NCBI RefSeq assembly: GCF_009380155.1
Contig: NZ_WHUV01000002.1
Location: 930,001-994,000 of the forward strand
Origin: Pseudomonas piscis
GTDB taxonomy: Bacteria > Pseudomonadota > Gammaproteobacteria > Pseudomonadales > Pseudomonadaceae
Direction of reading: 5' to 3'
DNA length: 64,000 bases
The notes beneath the pieces are model-generated. The model ran no database searches. It saw nothing but the letters and a program-made list of their open reading frames with translations, and was not told the origin of the DNA. Shown piece by piece: positions 19,694 through 29,202 of the stretch; position 1 is the stretch's first letter; the number at the start of each line of letters is the position of its first letter. Made by a program: the position numbers and the translations under genes.

Positions 19694-21100
19694 TCAGTGC
19701 ATGAAGCCTTCCATGAACCCGGCGATCCGGCTGGCCATCCTGCGCCGCCAGGGAGCCGTGGCCGGATTGGCCAGGGTCTGGTCTTCGTGAACGAAGCTTT
19801 GAATGATCGCGTTGTAGCCCAGCCAGCGGCACGGCTCGGGCTCCCAGGCCCGCAGTCGCTCCAGGCCGCCTTCGGGCAGGACCCAGGGCTGGCGTACCAA
19901 GGGGCTGTCACGCTGCAGAATCAGCTCGGCCAGCGTCCGGCCGCCCAGGTTGCTGGCCCCCACTCCTTCGCCACCGTAGCCACCGGCCAGGGCGATGCCC
20001 TTGCGGCGGTCGCAGAGCATGTGCGGATGGAACTGGCGCGACATGCCCAGGTTGCCGCCCCAGGCATGGGTGATGCGCACGTTCTTGAGTTGTGGAAACA
20101 GCTCGCCGAACAGGTAGCGGCGCAATTGCACTTCGTCCTCGCTCAGGTTGAAGTCGTGGCGCAGCTTGCCGGCGAACTGATAGCCACCCCGGGCGCCGAA
20201 CACCAGGCGGTCGTCCAGGGTGCGCTGGCCGTAGGTGACCTGGCGACTGCCCTCGCTGAAGGCCTGGCCCTGGCTCAGGCCGATCTCGTCCCAGGTGGAC
20301 TGGGGCAGCGGCTCGGTGGCCACCAGCAGGCTCTGCACCGGCAGTTGGTAGCGCCCCAGGGGTGCCAGGGTCACCGAATAGCCCTCCACCGCCGGTACTA
20401 TCCAGCGGCTGCGCACCGCCGCCCGTGGAGTCTGCAGGCTGCCGGACTGCCAATGGGTCACCGGGCTGTTCTCGTAGAGCGCCACCCCCAGGCGCTCCAC
20501 CGCCCGGGCCAGGCCGCGCACCAGCTTGGCCGGCTGGATGGTGGCGCAATGGGCAGCCTGGATCGCCCCATAGGCATTGGCCACGCGCAGTTGCCCAGCC
20601 AGTTGCTCGGGAGTCAGCCACCGGTAGTCGGCCTCGCCCAGGCCCTGGTCATGCAGATGCGCCAGGTACTGGCGCAGGCTGGCGTGCTGCTCCGGATAAC
20701 GAGCGGCGCAATACAGCACGCCGCCCTTGCGGTAGTCGCAGTCGATGCCTTCACGTTCGATGACGTTAGCCACCTCATCGGGTATGTCATGCAGCAGTTC
20801 ATAGGAGGCCCGGCGCTGTTCGACCGGTAGCGGTGCCAGCAGGCGGTCCTCGCCCAGCAGGTTGCCCATCAGCCAGCCGCCATTGCGCCCGGAGGCACCG
20901 AAACCGGCGATCTGCGCCTCGAATACGGCGATCTTCAACCCCGGCTCCAGGCGCTTGAGGTAATAGGCGGTCCACAGGCCAGTGTAGCCGGCGCCGATGA
21001 TCGCCACGTCCAGGTCCAGGTCCCGTTCCAGGGCTGGCCGGGGGGTTAGCGGCTCGTCGAGCTGATCCATCCACAAACTGATATTGCGCCAAGCAGGCAT
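19694..21100 (-). CDS. FAD-dependent amine oxidoreductase (PuuB/OrdL-like, DAO family)
   Basis: Flavoprotein of 468 residues with an N-terminal Rossmann motif GAGYTG at residues 36-41 (VAIIGAGYTGLWTAYYL). This is followed by the DAO-family FGASGRNGGWLMG and a C-terminal GGYGGEGVGASNLGGRTLAELI. This pattern is typical of gamma-glutamylputrescine oxidase (PuuB)-like enzymes, which deaminate an N-substituted amine to an aldehyde and produce hydrogen peroxide. No gamma-glutamyl-putrescine synthetase is adjacent, so the substrate may be different. It lies between the AraC regulator (51 bp upstream) and the cupin on one strand, and a PotF-type protein ends the group. Confidence 0.85.
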   Translation of the reverse strand: MPAWRNISLWMDQLDEPLTPRPALERDLDLDVAIIGAGYTGLWTAYYLKRLEPGLKIAVFEAQIAGFGASGRNGGWLMGNLLGEDRLLAPLPVEQRRASYELLHDIPDEVANVIEREGIDCDYRKGGVLYCAARYPEQHASLRQYLAHLHDQGLGEADYRWLTPEQLAGQLRVANAYGAIQAAHCATIQPAKLVRGLARAVERLGVALYENSPVTHWQSGSLQTPRAAVRSRWIVPAVEGYSVTLAPLGRYQLPVQSLLVATEPLPQSTWDEIGLSQGQAFSEGSRQVTYGQRTLDDRLVFGARGGYQFAGKLRHDFNLSEDEVQLRRYLFGELFPQLKNVRITHAWGGNLGMSRQFHPHMLCDRRKGIALAGGYGGEGVGASNLGGRTLAELILQRDSPLVRQPWVLPEGGLERLRAWEPEPCRWLGYNAIIQSFVHEDQTLANPATAPWRRRMASRIAGFMEGFMH

Positions 21101-21151
21101 GCCAACACTCCGCCAACCGAACTTTCGATGGGCCGATGCTAGTGCCCCGTC

Positions 21152-21967
21152 TCAGGCGCTGTCTTGTGCCCGTGCACGCAAGGAAATTTCCCGGGCATAG
21201 GCCTTGGGGGTCTGGCCGGTGTGCTGGCGAAAGCAGTTGTAGAACGCCGACAGTGAATTGAAGCCCGCGGCGAAGGCCAGCTCATCGATCCGCAGCGGCG
21301 GCACAGCCTGCTCCAGAGCCGCCAGCACGTGTTGCAGGCGCGCCTGGTTCACGTAGCGGTAGAAGCTCTGGCCCAACACCTGGTTGAGCAGGTAGGAAAT
21401 CTGGTTGCGGCTGTAGCCGGATTCGCCAGCCACCCGTTGCAGGTCCAGCTCCGGGTCCAGATAGGGTTGCTGACGCTGGAAATACTGCTCCAGGTCGTCG
21501 GCCATGCGTCCCAGCTGGCGCGGTGACAACCCCAGGCGGCTGGCTGCCGGGCGCGGGCCGCCGGCAGGCTGGGCCGAAGACCCCTCGCGCACCAGGGCCG
21601 CATATTCGTTGACCCGCCAGATCAGGCCGTCACGCACGGTGATCGCTTCGCTGGCCCGGAACGACACCAGCCCCTGGCCGCCCCTCAGGGTCACCTGGTA
21701 CTGGATGAAAGCCGTGTCGCCATCCAGGCGGATGCGATCGCAGTGCTCCAGGGTCTCGTCCGGGGCCCGCGGCATGCTGGCCTGCACGTATTCGCGCAGC
21801 TCGGCCAGGGCCAGCGTGCGGTTCTGGAAGAAGTCGTTGTATTGGATCTGCGGGTGATACAGCGCCATCACCCCTTCGAGATCGCGCAGTTTCCAGCACA
21901 GGTGGTAGCGCATCACCGCATCGCCGGTGATGGCGGCTTGCAGGGGCCCATCATCAGCGGCAGCCAT
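21152..21967 (-). CDS. AraC-type regulator fused to an NTF2/SnoaL-like sensor domain
   Basis: A 271-residue regulator with an uncommon layout. Residues about 1-125 look like an NTF2/SnoaL-like fold (RYHLCWKLRDLEGVMALY, then FIQYQVTLRGGQGLVSF and a WRVNEYAALV strand). The C-terminal 100 residues are an AraC helix-turn-helix pair (LQRVAGESGYSRNQISYLLN and LAFAAGFNSLSAFYNCF). Start chosen at ATG 21965-21967 because the longer frame would need a TTG and has no Shine-Dalgarno. It is the first gene of the leftward amine-oxidase group and probably senses its substrate through the NTF2-like pocket. The ligand is unknown. Confidence 0.82.
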   Translation of the reverse strand: MAAADDGPLQAAITGDAVMRYHLCWKLRDLEGVMALYHPQIQYNDFFQNRTLALAELREYVQASMPRAPDETLEHCDRIRLDGDTAFIQYQVTLRGGQGLVSFRASEAITVRDGLIWRVNEYAALVREGSSAQPAGGPRPAASRLGLSPRQLGRMADDLEQYFQRQQPYLDPELDLQRVAGESGYSRNQISYLLNQVLGQSFYRYVNQARLQHVLAALEQAVPPLRIDELAFAAGFNSLSAFYNCFRQHTGQTPKAYAREISLRARAQDSA

Positions 21968-22221
21968 AGATTTTCCGAGAAGAAAAAAGTGCAGCTTGCC
22001 GAACTTGCCGACAAGCGGCAATCACCACCCCGATAACTGGGACAAACAACACGCTCGGTCATCCAATGCAGACGTGACTGGCATCAAACTTTCATGAACG
22101 AACCGCCGGACGGTGGCCAAAAAAACTGCAAGCGCCCATGACCCGGTGCTATTTTTAGAGCCTCAACCGAGCGGCTCAGCGACGAGCCCTCGTTCCTACC
22201 GCGAGCACAAGGAAGCGCTCA

Positions 22222-22512
22222 ATGAATCAAGGTGGGCCATCGATGAACACAGTCTGGGCCAGCAAAGTCACCTTTCCCAACGCCTGCCAGCTGATGCGCT
22301 GGCATTTTCATCCCATGGGTTTCGAAGCCAGCATGGATGCGCCTGGCAGCATGATCGCCCGGCTCTTCGACCGCGCCAGCGGCGAAACCATGATCGCCAT
22401 AGCCGGTATTCCCTGCGCAACGGTGATGAGCGCCGCAGACGTCGAACGAATAATCGAGGCGGTGGAGGATGAGCTGGAGGCCTTCTCGCCCTCCCTGGCC
22501 CTCAAGGCCTGA
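22222..22512 (+). CDS. DUF1652 family small protein
   Basis: A 96-residue protein of a family that is widespread in Pseudomonas and of unknown function. It has CQLMRWHFHPMGFEASMDAPG followed by MIARLFDRASGETMIAIAGIP, then a C-terminal acidic helix SAADVERIIEAVEDELEAF. The ATG at 22222 has AAGGAAG 6 nt upstream; an in-frame ATG seven codons later lacks this. It is a single-gene unit with its own promoter region (21968-22221) and a strong terminator right after the stop. Confidence 0.85.
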   Translation: MNQGGPSMNTVWASKVTFPNACQLMRWHFHPMGFEASMDAPGSMIARLFDRASGETMIAIAGIPCATVMSAADVERIIEAVEDELEAFSPSLALKA

Positions 22513-22527
22513 TCCCCCTTCACCCAG

Positions 22528-22551
22528 GCCCGCCCAACCGGCGGGCTTTTT
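22528..22551 (+). terminator. Rho-independent terminator of the DUF1652 gene
   Basis: A perfect 7-bp stem, GCCCGCC (22528-22534) with GGCGGGC (22540-22546), has a 5-nt loop and is followed by five T. It ends exactly where the convergent helicase gene stops. Confidence 0.9.
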
Positions 22552-25016
22552 CATGGCCGTTGTCGCAGATCCTGGAAGTACGGCTTGTCCTTCGGCACCC
22601 GGTCCGAGGCCCTCGGAGCATTGCCTGCACTGGAGTCCTGGCGCTCGACATACCAGTAGCAATGCTTGACCGCACGGGTGATACCCACATAGGCCAGACG
22701 CAGGATCTCGTCTTTCTGGGCGCTGTCGTAGGGCGTGGCGTCGCCGTCCTTGCCCAGCCCGGCCATGCGATACACCTGGTTCTTGTACGGTGAGCTGCTC
22801 AGGTGCTGGCAATCGCCCAGCAGGAACACCACATCCGCCTGCAAGCCCTTGGCGCTGTGAAAGGTCAACTGCTTGAGCCGGCGAGCCGCCAACGGCAAGC
22901 TAGAATCAACATTAACTATTTGTGAAATACTGTTTTCAATCAATAACTTATCGCTACCTTTTCGAAACAGCATCAAGATCGAATCACCCTGTCGATAGTG
23001 CTCCGCCAAACGCAGGGCCAAGCCTTCGTCATCCCGATCCAGCACCTGCACCGGCCATGGTTCGCGGGCCTCGCCGCTGGCCTTGGCCTTTTTCCCGGCG
23101 ATGGCCGGGGCCGCACGGACAATGTGCTCGGCGGCATCGATCACATGCTGATGACTGCGGTAGTTCTCGCTGAGCATGACCCGGGTGGTGCTCGGCGAAA
23201 CGAACTCCTTGTTGAACTCGATGAAGTAGCGCGGCGAGCTGCCACGCCAGCCATAGATCGACTGCCAGTCGTCACCCACGCACAACAGCGAGGAATGCTG
23301 TGCCCCCCGCCCCAGGTGCAGGGCTGCGCCACGGCGGCGGATCTCGCCGAGGCTGGCCTTGATCCAGGAGACGATCTGCGGCGAAACATCCTGGAACTCG
23401 TCGATCATCAGGTGCGACATCGGCCTCAGGCAGGCGTCGGCCAACAGTTTGAAGTTCTCCGGCGAACGCTCGCTGAACAGGGCGAACATGCGGTTGTAGG
23501 TCATGATCGGTGGCGACTGGTCCAGCAGATGGTCCTCCAGGGCACGCCAGAACAGGCTCAGGGCCTCGAAGAAGTACCGATCCGGGTCGTCCTGGGCAAA
23601 GCTCATGCGGCCCACGGCGTCGCCCACCTCCAGCCCCAGGTTCTCGATGAACCCTGCGGCGGCGACGAAACAGTCCAGCAGCGGTGCCGAAGCCAGCTCG
23701 CCCTTGACCCGGTAATCGAAGCCAGGGCCGGTACTGGCCTGGGCCGAAAAAGCGCCGAGCGCGCGCTTTGAATCTTCATAACTATCAAGCCAAATCAATG
23801 GCTTACGACAGAAAGCTTGAAACAGGGTGCGCTTTACCGCCCACTCCGCACGGACGCTCAGCTTGGCCCCGGGCCGGGTGATCTGCGGGTTTTCCCGCGG
23901 GTCGAAGCCCAGCACCACCCAGGCATCGAGTTCGGCGCAGTAGCCATGGCAGTGGAACGGTGCGCCGTTGATCTCGAAGCGCTGGCGCTTGGGTTCGATA
24001 CCCTTGATCGGCCAGGCCCCGGCCCTGAACCACAGGTCCTCGAGGGTGTCGCACAGTTCTTCATCGCGCTTGGCCGCCAGTTCGGTGACGGCCATGCGCT
24101 TTTGCACATCCGGGTGGTCACGCTCCAGCTCCTTGAGTTGCAGGGCGTGGCGCAACAGCGGTTTCAAGGCCTGGCGAAAACGCTCGTCGTTGTTGTACAG
24201 CGCCTGGTAGCAGGCATTGAGGTGCTGGCGCTGGGCATCGTTGATGCGCAGGTCGAAGGGGTTGCTGTCCACCTCGGCATCGTGGCCCGGTTGCCGCTCG
24301 TTGAGGTTCTCGAACGCCTGCAGCCGCTCGAACCCCGGCAGGCTGCGAACCATGGGCAGGATCCGTGAATGGAAGGTGCGCACCAGGTCCCGGGCCTGCC
24401 GGGCATCCAGTTGCCGGTCCCACAGGGCGAACACCTGGATCAGCTTGGCGATGAAATCCTTGCGCGACTCCCGGGTGAAGGTCACCACGGTCATGGAGTC
24501 CAGCTCGAACCCCAGGTAGTGATGGAGCAACAGCAGACGCAGCACCAGCGAGGTCGACTTGCCGGCCCCGGCGCCAGCGATCACCGCGGTAGCTGGAGTG
24601 TCGCTGAAGATCATTTTCCATTGCGCGGCGCTGGGCTGGGCCTCGGGCGCCAGCAAGCGCGCGACATCGGCCTTGAAGCGCTTCTTCAGCTCGGCCCCCA
24701 GGGGCAGGCGCCAATCGTCGAACAACCGGTCATCCACGCCAGGGGGCCTGTGCTCGGTATCGCGGCTGTCGCGGATCAGCAACACCTGGCGGCCTTCCTC
24801 CAAGCCTTCGAGTCGCCCCTCGCGGTAGCCGTACTCCACGCCCGCGGTATGGCCACTGCGAAAGCCATCGGCCTGGCCGTGCAGCCAGGAAGCCCGATGC
24901 TGGGCTCGCAGGCGGGTCAGGCCGTGGCCGAAGAAACGCGCCGCCAGGCGCTTGAACAACGACATCTGGGCCAGGGGCATGAGCTCGGGGGGCAGATCGG
25001 GGGTGTGTTGCGACAC
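22551..25016 (-). CDS. UvrD/Rep-type superfamily 1 DNA helicase
   Basis: Predicted ATP-dependent 3'-5' DNA helicase of 821 residues. Motif I AGAGAGKST is at about residues 146-154, preceded by an N-terminal ~145-residue region not typical of UvrD. Motif II MIDEFQDVS is at about 539, motif III VGDDWQSIYGWRGS follows, and motif VI YVGITRAVKHCYWYV is near the end. Start placed at GTG 25014-25016 because GGAG lies 6 nt upstream; the ATG at 25073 has no ribosome binding site. No nuclease domain is seen. It is alone on its strand between a DUF1652 gene and a pirin gene. The helicase IV (HelD)-like N-terminal extension makes a repair or recombination role likely, but the exact subfamily needs an alignment. 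Confidence 0.85.
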   Translation of the reverse strand: MSQHTPDLPPELMPLAQMSLFKRLAARFFGHGLTRLRAQHRASWLHGQADGFRSGHTAGVEYGYREGRLEGLEEGRQVLLIRDSRDTEHRPPGVDDRLFDDWRLPLGAELKKRFKADVARLLAPEAQPSAAQWKMIFSDTPATAVIAGAGAGKSTSLVLRLLLLHHYLGFELDSMTVVTFTRESRKDFIAKLIQVFALWDRQLDARQARDLVRTFHSRILPMVRSLPGFERLQAFENLNERQPGHDAEVDSNPFDLRINDAQRQHLNACYQALYNNDERFRQALKPLLRHALQLKELERDHPDVQKRMAVTELAAKRDEELCDTLEDLWFRAGAWPIKGIEPKRQRFEINGAPFHCHGYCAELDAWVVLGFDPRENPQITRPGAKLSVRAEWAVKRTLFQAFCRKPLIWLDSYEDSKRALGAFSAQASTGPGFDYRVKGELASAPLLDCFVAAAGFIENLGLEVGDAVGRMSFAQDDPDRYFFEALSLFWRALEDHLLDQSPPIMTYNRMFALFSERSPENFKLLADACLRPMSHLMIDEFQDVSPQIVSWIKASLGEIRRRGAALHLGRGAQHSSLLCVGDDWQSIYGWRGSSPRYFIEFNKEFVSPSTTRVMLSENYRSHQHVIDAAEHIVRAAPAIAGKKAKASGEAREPWPVQVLDRDDEGLALRLAEHYRQGDSILMLFRKGSDKLLIENSISQIVNVDSSLPLAARRLKQLTFHSAKGLQADVVFLLGDCQHLSSSPYKNQVYRMAGLGKDGDATPYDSAQKDEILRLAYVGITRAVKHCYWYVERQDSSAGNAPRASDRVPKDKPYFQDLRQRP

Positions 25017-25289
25017 GCGGACTCCAGGGTGTGGTGCTTGAGCGGTAATGGTCGCTGGATTTTCTCGGAGCATCCAGCGAATTGCTTGCAGGTCATCAAC
25101 TTAAGCGATGAAGCGAAGGTTTGACACCAGCTTTCGCCTCGAAAAAACATCTAATTTATCGATTGGATAAAGGCATTTTTTGCGCTTTTTATCGATCAAT
25201 GACTGATAGAAGATGCACGCCATCAACCCACGGCTATCGTCCTTGGCCAGGTGCAACATGCCATGACGAGCCTTGATCAGGAGACGATC

Positions 25290-25985
25290 ATGCTTGAACT
25301 CAGACCCTTCAGTTCCCTGGGCGGCGCCAACCACGGCTGGCTGGATGCCCATCACCACTTTTCCTTTGCCGAGTACTACGATCCCGAGCGCATGCACTGG
25401 GGCAACCTGCGGGTCTGGAACGACGATGTGATCGCCCCTGGCACCGGCTTCCCGCAGCATCCGCACCGGGATATGGAGATCATCACCTATGTGCGCGAAG
25501 GCGCCATCAGCCACCAGGACAACCTGGGCAACAAGGGGCGTACCGAGGCTGGCGACGTGCAGGTGATGAGTGCCGGTACCGGCATCGCCCACAGCGAGTA
25601 CAACCTTGAAGACACGCCAACCAAGATCTTCCAGATCTGGATCATCCCCAACCAGGCCGGTTCTGCACCTTCCTGGGGTGCCAAACCGTTTCCCAAGGGG
25701 CAACGTGAAGGCTTCGTGACCCTGGCCAGCGGCAAGGATGGCGACACACAGAGCCTGCGCATCCGTGCCGATGCGCGGTTGGTGGCAGCCAACCTCAAGG
25801 CCGGTGAAAGCGCCGAGTACCACCTGGACGCCGGGCGCCGCGCCTACCTGGTGCCGGCCACCGGGGTCATCGAGATCAACGGCTTGCGCGCCGAAGCTCG
25901 AGATGGCGTCGCCGTACAGGATGAACGGGTGCTACGGGTAACCGCCGTACAGGACAGCGAGATCGTCCTGGTGGACCTGGCCTGA
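25290..25985 (+). CDS. Pirin family protein (YhhW-like)
   Basis: Two-cupin pirin of 231 residues from the ATG at 25290 (AGGAG upstream). The N-terminal cupin has the metal ligands in FPQHPHRDMEIITYV and GTGIAHSEYN (His-X-His ... Glu ... His pattern), matching the quercetinase-active YhhW subtype. The C-terminal cupin is degenerate. Pirins bind Fe(II) and act as dioxygenases or as regulators through protein contacts; which applies here is open. It is a single-gene unit ending in a strong bidirectional terminator shared with the convergent pgm. Confidence 0.9.
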   Translation: MLELRPFSSLGGANHGWLDAHHHFSFAEYYDPERMHWGNLRVWNDDVIAPGTGFPQHPHRDMEIITYVREGAISHQDNLGNKGRTEAGDVQVMSAGTGIAHSEYNLEDTPTKIFQIWIIPNQAGSAPSWGAKPFPKGQREGFVTLASGKDGDTQSLRIRADARLVAANLKAGESAEYHLDAGRRAYLVPATGVIEINGLRAEARDGVAVQDERVLRVTAVQDSEIVLVDLA

Positions 25986-26010
25986 GACCGGACACGGCAT
26001 AGCGGCGAAT

Positions 26011-26046
26011 AAAAAAGGGGCGACCGTGATGGTCGCCCCTTTTTTA
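26011..26046. terminator. Bidirectional terminator between pirin and pgm
   Basis: A perfect stem of GGGGCGACC (26017-26025) and GGTCGCCCC (26031-26039) is flanked by six A on one side and seven T on the other. It can therefore stop transcription from both convergent genes. Confidence 0.93.
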
Positions 26047-26064
26047 TTGCCGGCAATCGCCTGA

Positions 26065-27711
26065 TCAGTTACCGCTGATGGCGCCATCCACCAGGGCCTG
26101 GGCTTGCTCTACCAATTGCTTGAGGTGATCGTCGCCGATGAAGCTTTCGGCGTAGATCTTGTAGATGTCCTCCGTGCCCGACGGCCGAGCGGCGAACCAG
26201 CCGTTCTCGGTCATGACCTTCAAGCCACCAATGGCCTGGTCGTTGCCCGGAGCGTGGCTGAGGATCTGCTGGATCGGCTCGCCCGCCAGCTCAGTGGAGG
26301 TCACCTGCTGTGGCGACAGCTTGCTGAGCAACGCCTTCTGTTGCGGGTTGGCCTTGGCATCGACCCGTACCGAGAACGGCTGGCCCAGCTCACCGCACAA
26401 TGCACGATAGGCCTGGCTCGGATCGCGCCCCGTGCGAGCGGTCATTTCCGCCGCCAGCAACGCCGGGATCAGGCCGTCCTTGTCGGTGCACCACACACCG
26501 CCATCCCGACGCAGGAACGAAGCACCCGCACTTTCTTCGCCGCCAAAGCCCAGGGAGCCGTCGAACAAGCCGTCGGCAAACCACTTGAAGCCCACCGGCA
26601 CTTCATACAAGCGCCGGCCCAGGCGGGCCGCCACGCGGTCGATCAAACCGCTGCTGACCACGGTCTTGCCTACCGCGGCATCGGCACGCCAGTGCGGACG
26701 GTTCTGGAACAGGTAGTCGATGGACACCGCCAGGTAGTTGTTCGGTGCCAGCAGGCCACCGCTGGGGGTGACGATGCCGTGGCGGTCGTGATCCGGGTCG
26801 CAGGCGAAGGCCACGTCGAAGCGCTCCTTCAGGCCGATCAGGCCCTGCATGGCGTGGCTGGAGGATGGGTCCATGCGGATCTGCCCGTCCCAGTCCACCG
26901 ACATGAAGCGGAAAGTCGCGTCGACCTCACGGTTCACCACGTCCAGATCCAGCTTGTAGTGCTCGGCGATCGCCGACCAGTAGCGCACCCCTGCTCCGCC
27001 CAGCGGATCCACGCCCAGGCGCAGCTTGGCGTTGCGTATGGCATCCAGATCGATGACGTTGATCAGGTCGGCGACATAGCTATTGAGGTAGTCGTGGCGA
27101 TGGGTAGTGTCGGCCCTCAGCGCCTGCTCATGGCTGATGCGCTTGACCCCGGCGAGCCGGGCCGCCAGCAGTTCGTTGGCCTTGGCCTCGATCCACTTGG
27201 TGATATGGGTATCGGCCGGGCCGCCGTTGGTGGGGTTGTACTTGAAGCCACCGCTTTGTGGCGGGTTGTGCGACGGCGTGATGACGATGCCGTCCGCCAG
27301 GCCCGAGGTACGACCGCGGTTGTAGCAAAGGATGGCGTGGGACACCGCCGGCGTCGGCGTGTATTCGTCGCCTTCGGCGATCATCACGGTCACGCCGTTG
27401 GCGGCCAGCACTTCCAGGGCGCTGGCCCCGGCCGGGGTGGACAGGGCGTGGGTATCGATACCGAGGAACAGCGGGCCATCGATGCCCTGGGCTTCGCGGT
27501 ACAGGCAGATGGCCTGGCTGATGGCCAGGACGTGCCATTCATTGAAACTCAGGTCGAACGAGCTGCCACGGTGCCCGGAGGTACCGAAGGCCACGCGCTG
27601 GGTAGGAACCGATGCATCAGGCTGACCGGTGTAGTACGCCGTAACCAGTCGCGGGATGTCGACCAACAACTGCGTTGGTGCCGGTTTGCCCGCAAAAGGA
27701 CTGAGAGTCAT
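26065..27711 (-). CDS. pgm: Alpha-D-glucose phosphate-specific phosphoglucomutase
   Basis: Interconverts glucose 1-phosphate and glucose 6-phosphate. The protein is 548 residues from the ATG at 27709-27711 (GAGG upstream), close to the 546 of E. coli Pgm. Hallmarks are [11 protein letters not shown] at about 42-52 and the phosphoserine loop TPSHNP with Ser147. The metal-binding loop [11 protein letters not shown], the sugar-binding [10 protein letters not shown] and the C-terminal phosphate-binding RPSGTED are also present. It is a single gene with its own terminator, convergent with the pirin gene. A housekeeping gene for glycogen, trehalose and envelope sugar metabolism. Confidence 0.95.
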   Translation of the reverse strand: MTLSPFAGKPAPTQLLVDIPRLVTAYYTGQPDASVPTQRVAFGTSGHRGSSFDLSFNEWHVLAISQAICLYREAQGIDGPLFLGIDTHALSTPAGASALEVLAANGVTVMIAEGDEYTPTPAVSHAILCYNRGRTSGLADGIVITPSHNPPQSGGFKYNPTNGGPADTHITKWIEAKANELLAARLAGVKRISHEQALRADTTHRHDYLNSYVADLINVIDLDAIRNAKLRLGVDPLGGAGVRYWSAIAEHYKLDLDVVNREVDATFRFMSVDWDGQIRMDPSSSHAMQGLIGLKERFDVAFACDPDHDRHGIVTPSGGLLAPNNYLAVSIDYLFQNRPHWRADAAVGKTVVSSGLIDRVAARLGRRLYEVPVGFKWFADGLFDGSLGFGGEESAGASFLRRDGGVWCTDKDGLIPALLAAEMTARTGRDPSQAYRALCGELGQPFSVRVDAKANPQQKALLSKLSPQQVTSTELAGEPIQQILSHAPGNDQAIGGLKVMTENGWFAARPSGTEDIYKIYAESFIGDDHLKQLVEQAQALVDGAISGN

Positions 27712-27880
27712 GCAAAACCTCAAAAAAAGGATGGTTCGGAAATGCCGCGCAGTTTACTGGCAGTTCGACCATCGCGCGACGGAATCTATCCCGGGATCGA
27801 CAGCAAGATTTATCGACGGATATACGCCCGCAATACCGGCCATGGGCGGTAGCAGGGAGCAAGGAAGGAAAGAAGGAAGG

Positions 27881-27913
27881 AAAAAGCACCAGGCCCCGCG
27901 ACTGGGGGCCTGG
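27881..27913 (-). terminator. Rho-independent terminator after mexS
   Basis: Read on the minus strand, CCAGGCCCC (27905-27913) pairs with GGGGCCTGG (27889-27897) and is followed by GCTTTTT. It lies directly after the mexS stop. The next 25 bp hold a GGAA-rich purine tract (27858-27885) that looks like a small tandem repeat. Confidence 0.85.
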
Positions 27914-27920
27914 GATCGGG

Positions 27921-28943
27921 TCAGGCCGGCTCGACCTGCAAGGCGACTCGTTCGCGGCATGGGCATTCGTCCATGTAGCGGTGCGCCTGGACGAACTCGT
28001 TGAACGGGAACACCCGGGTCTTGAGCGGCAGCAATACCCGGTCGGCGGTCAACTGGTTGATATCGCGCAGGGCGCGCTGCAGCGCCACCTGGTCCTGGCT
28101 GATGCCCAGCTCGGGCTTGCCGGTGAAGTTGCCGATGCAGTGCACGAAGAACTGGATGTTCTTCTGGAACGCCGCGCAAGCCGGGAACGGTGTCTGGTTG
28201 CCGCCCTGCAAGCCGTACAGCACCAGGCTGCCACGGGGCGCCAGGACATCGCCGAGCATCGACATCTGCGGCCCGCCGAGGCCATCGAAGACCACGTCGA
28301 CCCCACGGCTGTCGGTGAGCTTGTTGACCTGCATCAGCAGGTCCTGCTCCTCGGTGACTATGACTTTTTCCGCCCCCAGGGACAGCAGGTATTCACGCTC
28401 GTCGGCATTCTTGGTGACCGCGATCACCCTTACGCCCAAGGCCTTGCCCAGCTGCACGAAGGCCGGTCCGGCGCAGTGGCTGGCATCGGTGACCAGAGCG
28501 AACTGCCCGGGCTTGACCCGGGCCAGGTCGGCGTAGGCGAAGTAGGCGATCAGCAACGGCGTGTAGTGCACCGCCGCCTCGATCGGGCTCAAGACCTCCG
28601 GATAACGGGTCAGGGCCGAGCGCGGCAAGACGATCTGCTCGCCATACACCGGGTAGTCGTTGGGGCTCTCGGCGGGGAAGCTGGCGACCTTGTCGCCGAC
28701 CGCCAGGTCCTCGATCCCCTCGCCCACGGCGGTGACCACACCGGCCATCTCATGGCCCAGGCCGGAAGGCAGGCGGGCATGGGAGGAAGCCAGGTTCTGC
28801 CGCCAGAGCACGTCATACCAGCTGATACCGATGGCTTCGACTCGTACCTGCACTTCGCCTGGCGCAGGCAACGAGGCCGCATGCTCTTCGCATTTGAGCA
28901 CCTCGGCCGCTCCAAACTTGTGAAAACGAATCGTGCGGGACAT
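27921..28943 (-). CDS. mexS: MexS-like zinc-type/quinone oxidoreductase (MDR family)
   Basis: Medium-chain dehydrogenase/reductase of 340 residues from the ATG at 28941-28943 (GAGG 6 nt before). It opens MSRTIRFHKFG and has GISWYDVLWRQNLA, GLGHEMAGVV, a nucleotide-binding region around ALVTDASHCAGPAFVQLGKA, and DGLGGPQMSMLG. These match my memory of P. aeruginosa MexS (PA2491). There, loss of MexS triggers MexT-dependent expression of the mexEF-oprN efflux pump, probably because a toxic metabolite builds up. The divergent mexT gene supports the identification. No mexEF-oprN follows in this window. Confidence 0.85.
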   Translation of the reverse strand: MSRTIRFHKFGAAEVLKCEEHAASLPAPGEVQVRVEAIGISWYDVLWRQNLASSHARLPSGLGHEMAGVVTAVGEGIEDLAVGDKVASFPAESPNDYPVYGEQIVLPRSALTRYPEVLSPIEAAVHYTPLLIAYFAYADLARVKPGQFALVTDASHCAGPAFVQLGKALGVRVIAVTKNADEREYLLSLGAEKVIVTEEQDLLMQVNKLTDSRGVDVVFDGLGGPQMSMLGDVLAPRGSLVLYGLQGGNQTPFPACAAFQKNIQFFVHCIGNFTGKPELGISQDQVALQRALRDINQLTADRVLLPLKTRVFPFNEFVQAHRYMDECPCRERVALQVEPA

Positions 28944-29016
28944 CGCAAACCTCGTCAAAAAATAACCTCTAATGCCGCGGACTTTATCCGGGCTTTGAAA
29001 GCAAGACTATCAGTGC

Positions 29017-29040
29017 CTATTAATAGTCGACATGCCTGTC
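29017..29040. promoter_or_regulatory. Possible MexT binding box in the mexS-mexT divergent region
   Basis: CTAT-TAATA-GTCGAC-ATGC-CTGTC resembles, with some mismatches, the MexT box as I recall it (ATCA-N5-GTCGAT-N4-ACYAT), with the same internal spacing. Its place between mexS and mexT suits MexT control of mexS. The match is partial, so this is a suggestion only. Confidence 0.35.
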
Positions 29041-29202
29041 ATCGATTCCGTGCCCTTGAAAATCGGGGCTGGGCGGTCTGCGAGCCGCCTGCCAGGCAAT
29101 TTAGCCGGTGCAGAGTAGCAGCCTTTACCCGTAAGATTCACGCCGGCCATTGTTTCGATATGGCCGCTCCAGTCAAGCTCGCTGAATCTGCCAGGACTCC
29201 AG

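Noticed and set aside
27850..27890. GGAA-rich tract considered as a microsatellite or CRISPR-like repeat
   Set aside because: Too short and irregular, without spacers; it adjoins the mexS terminator.
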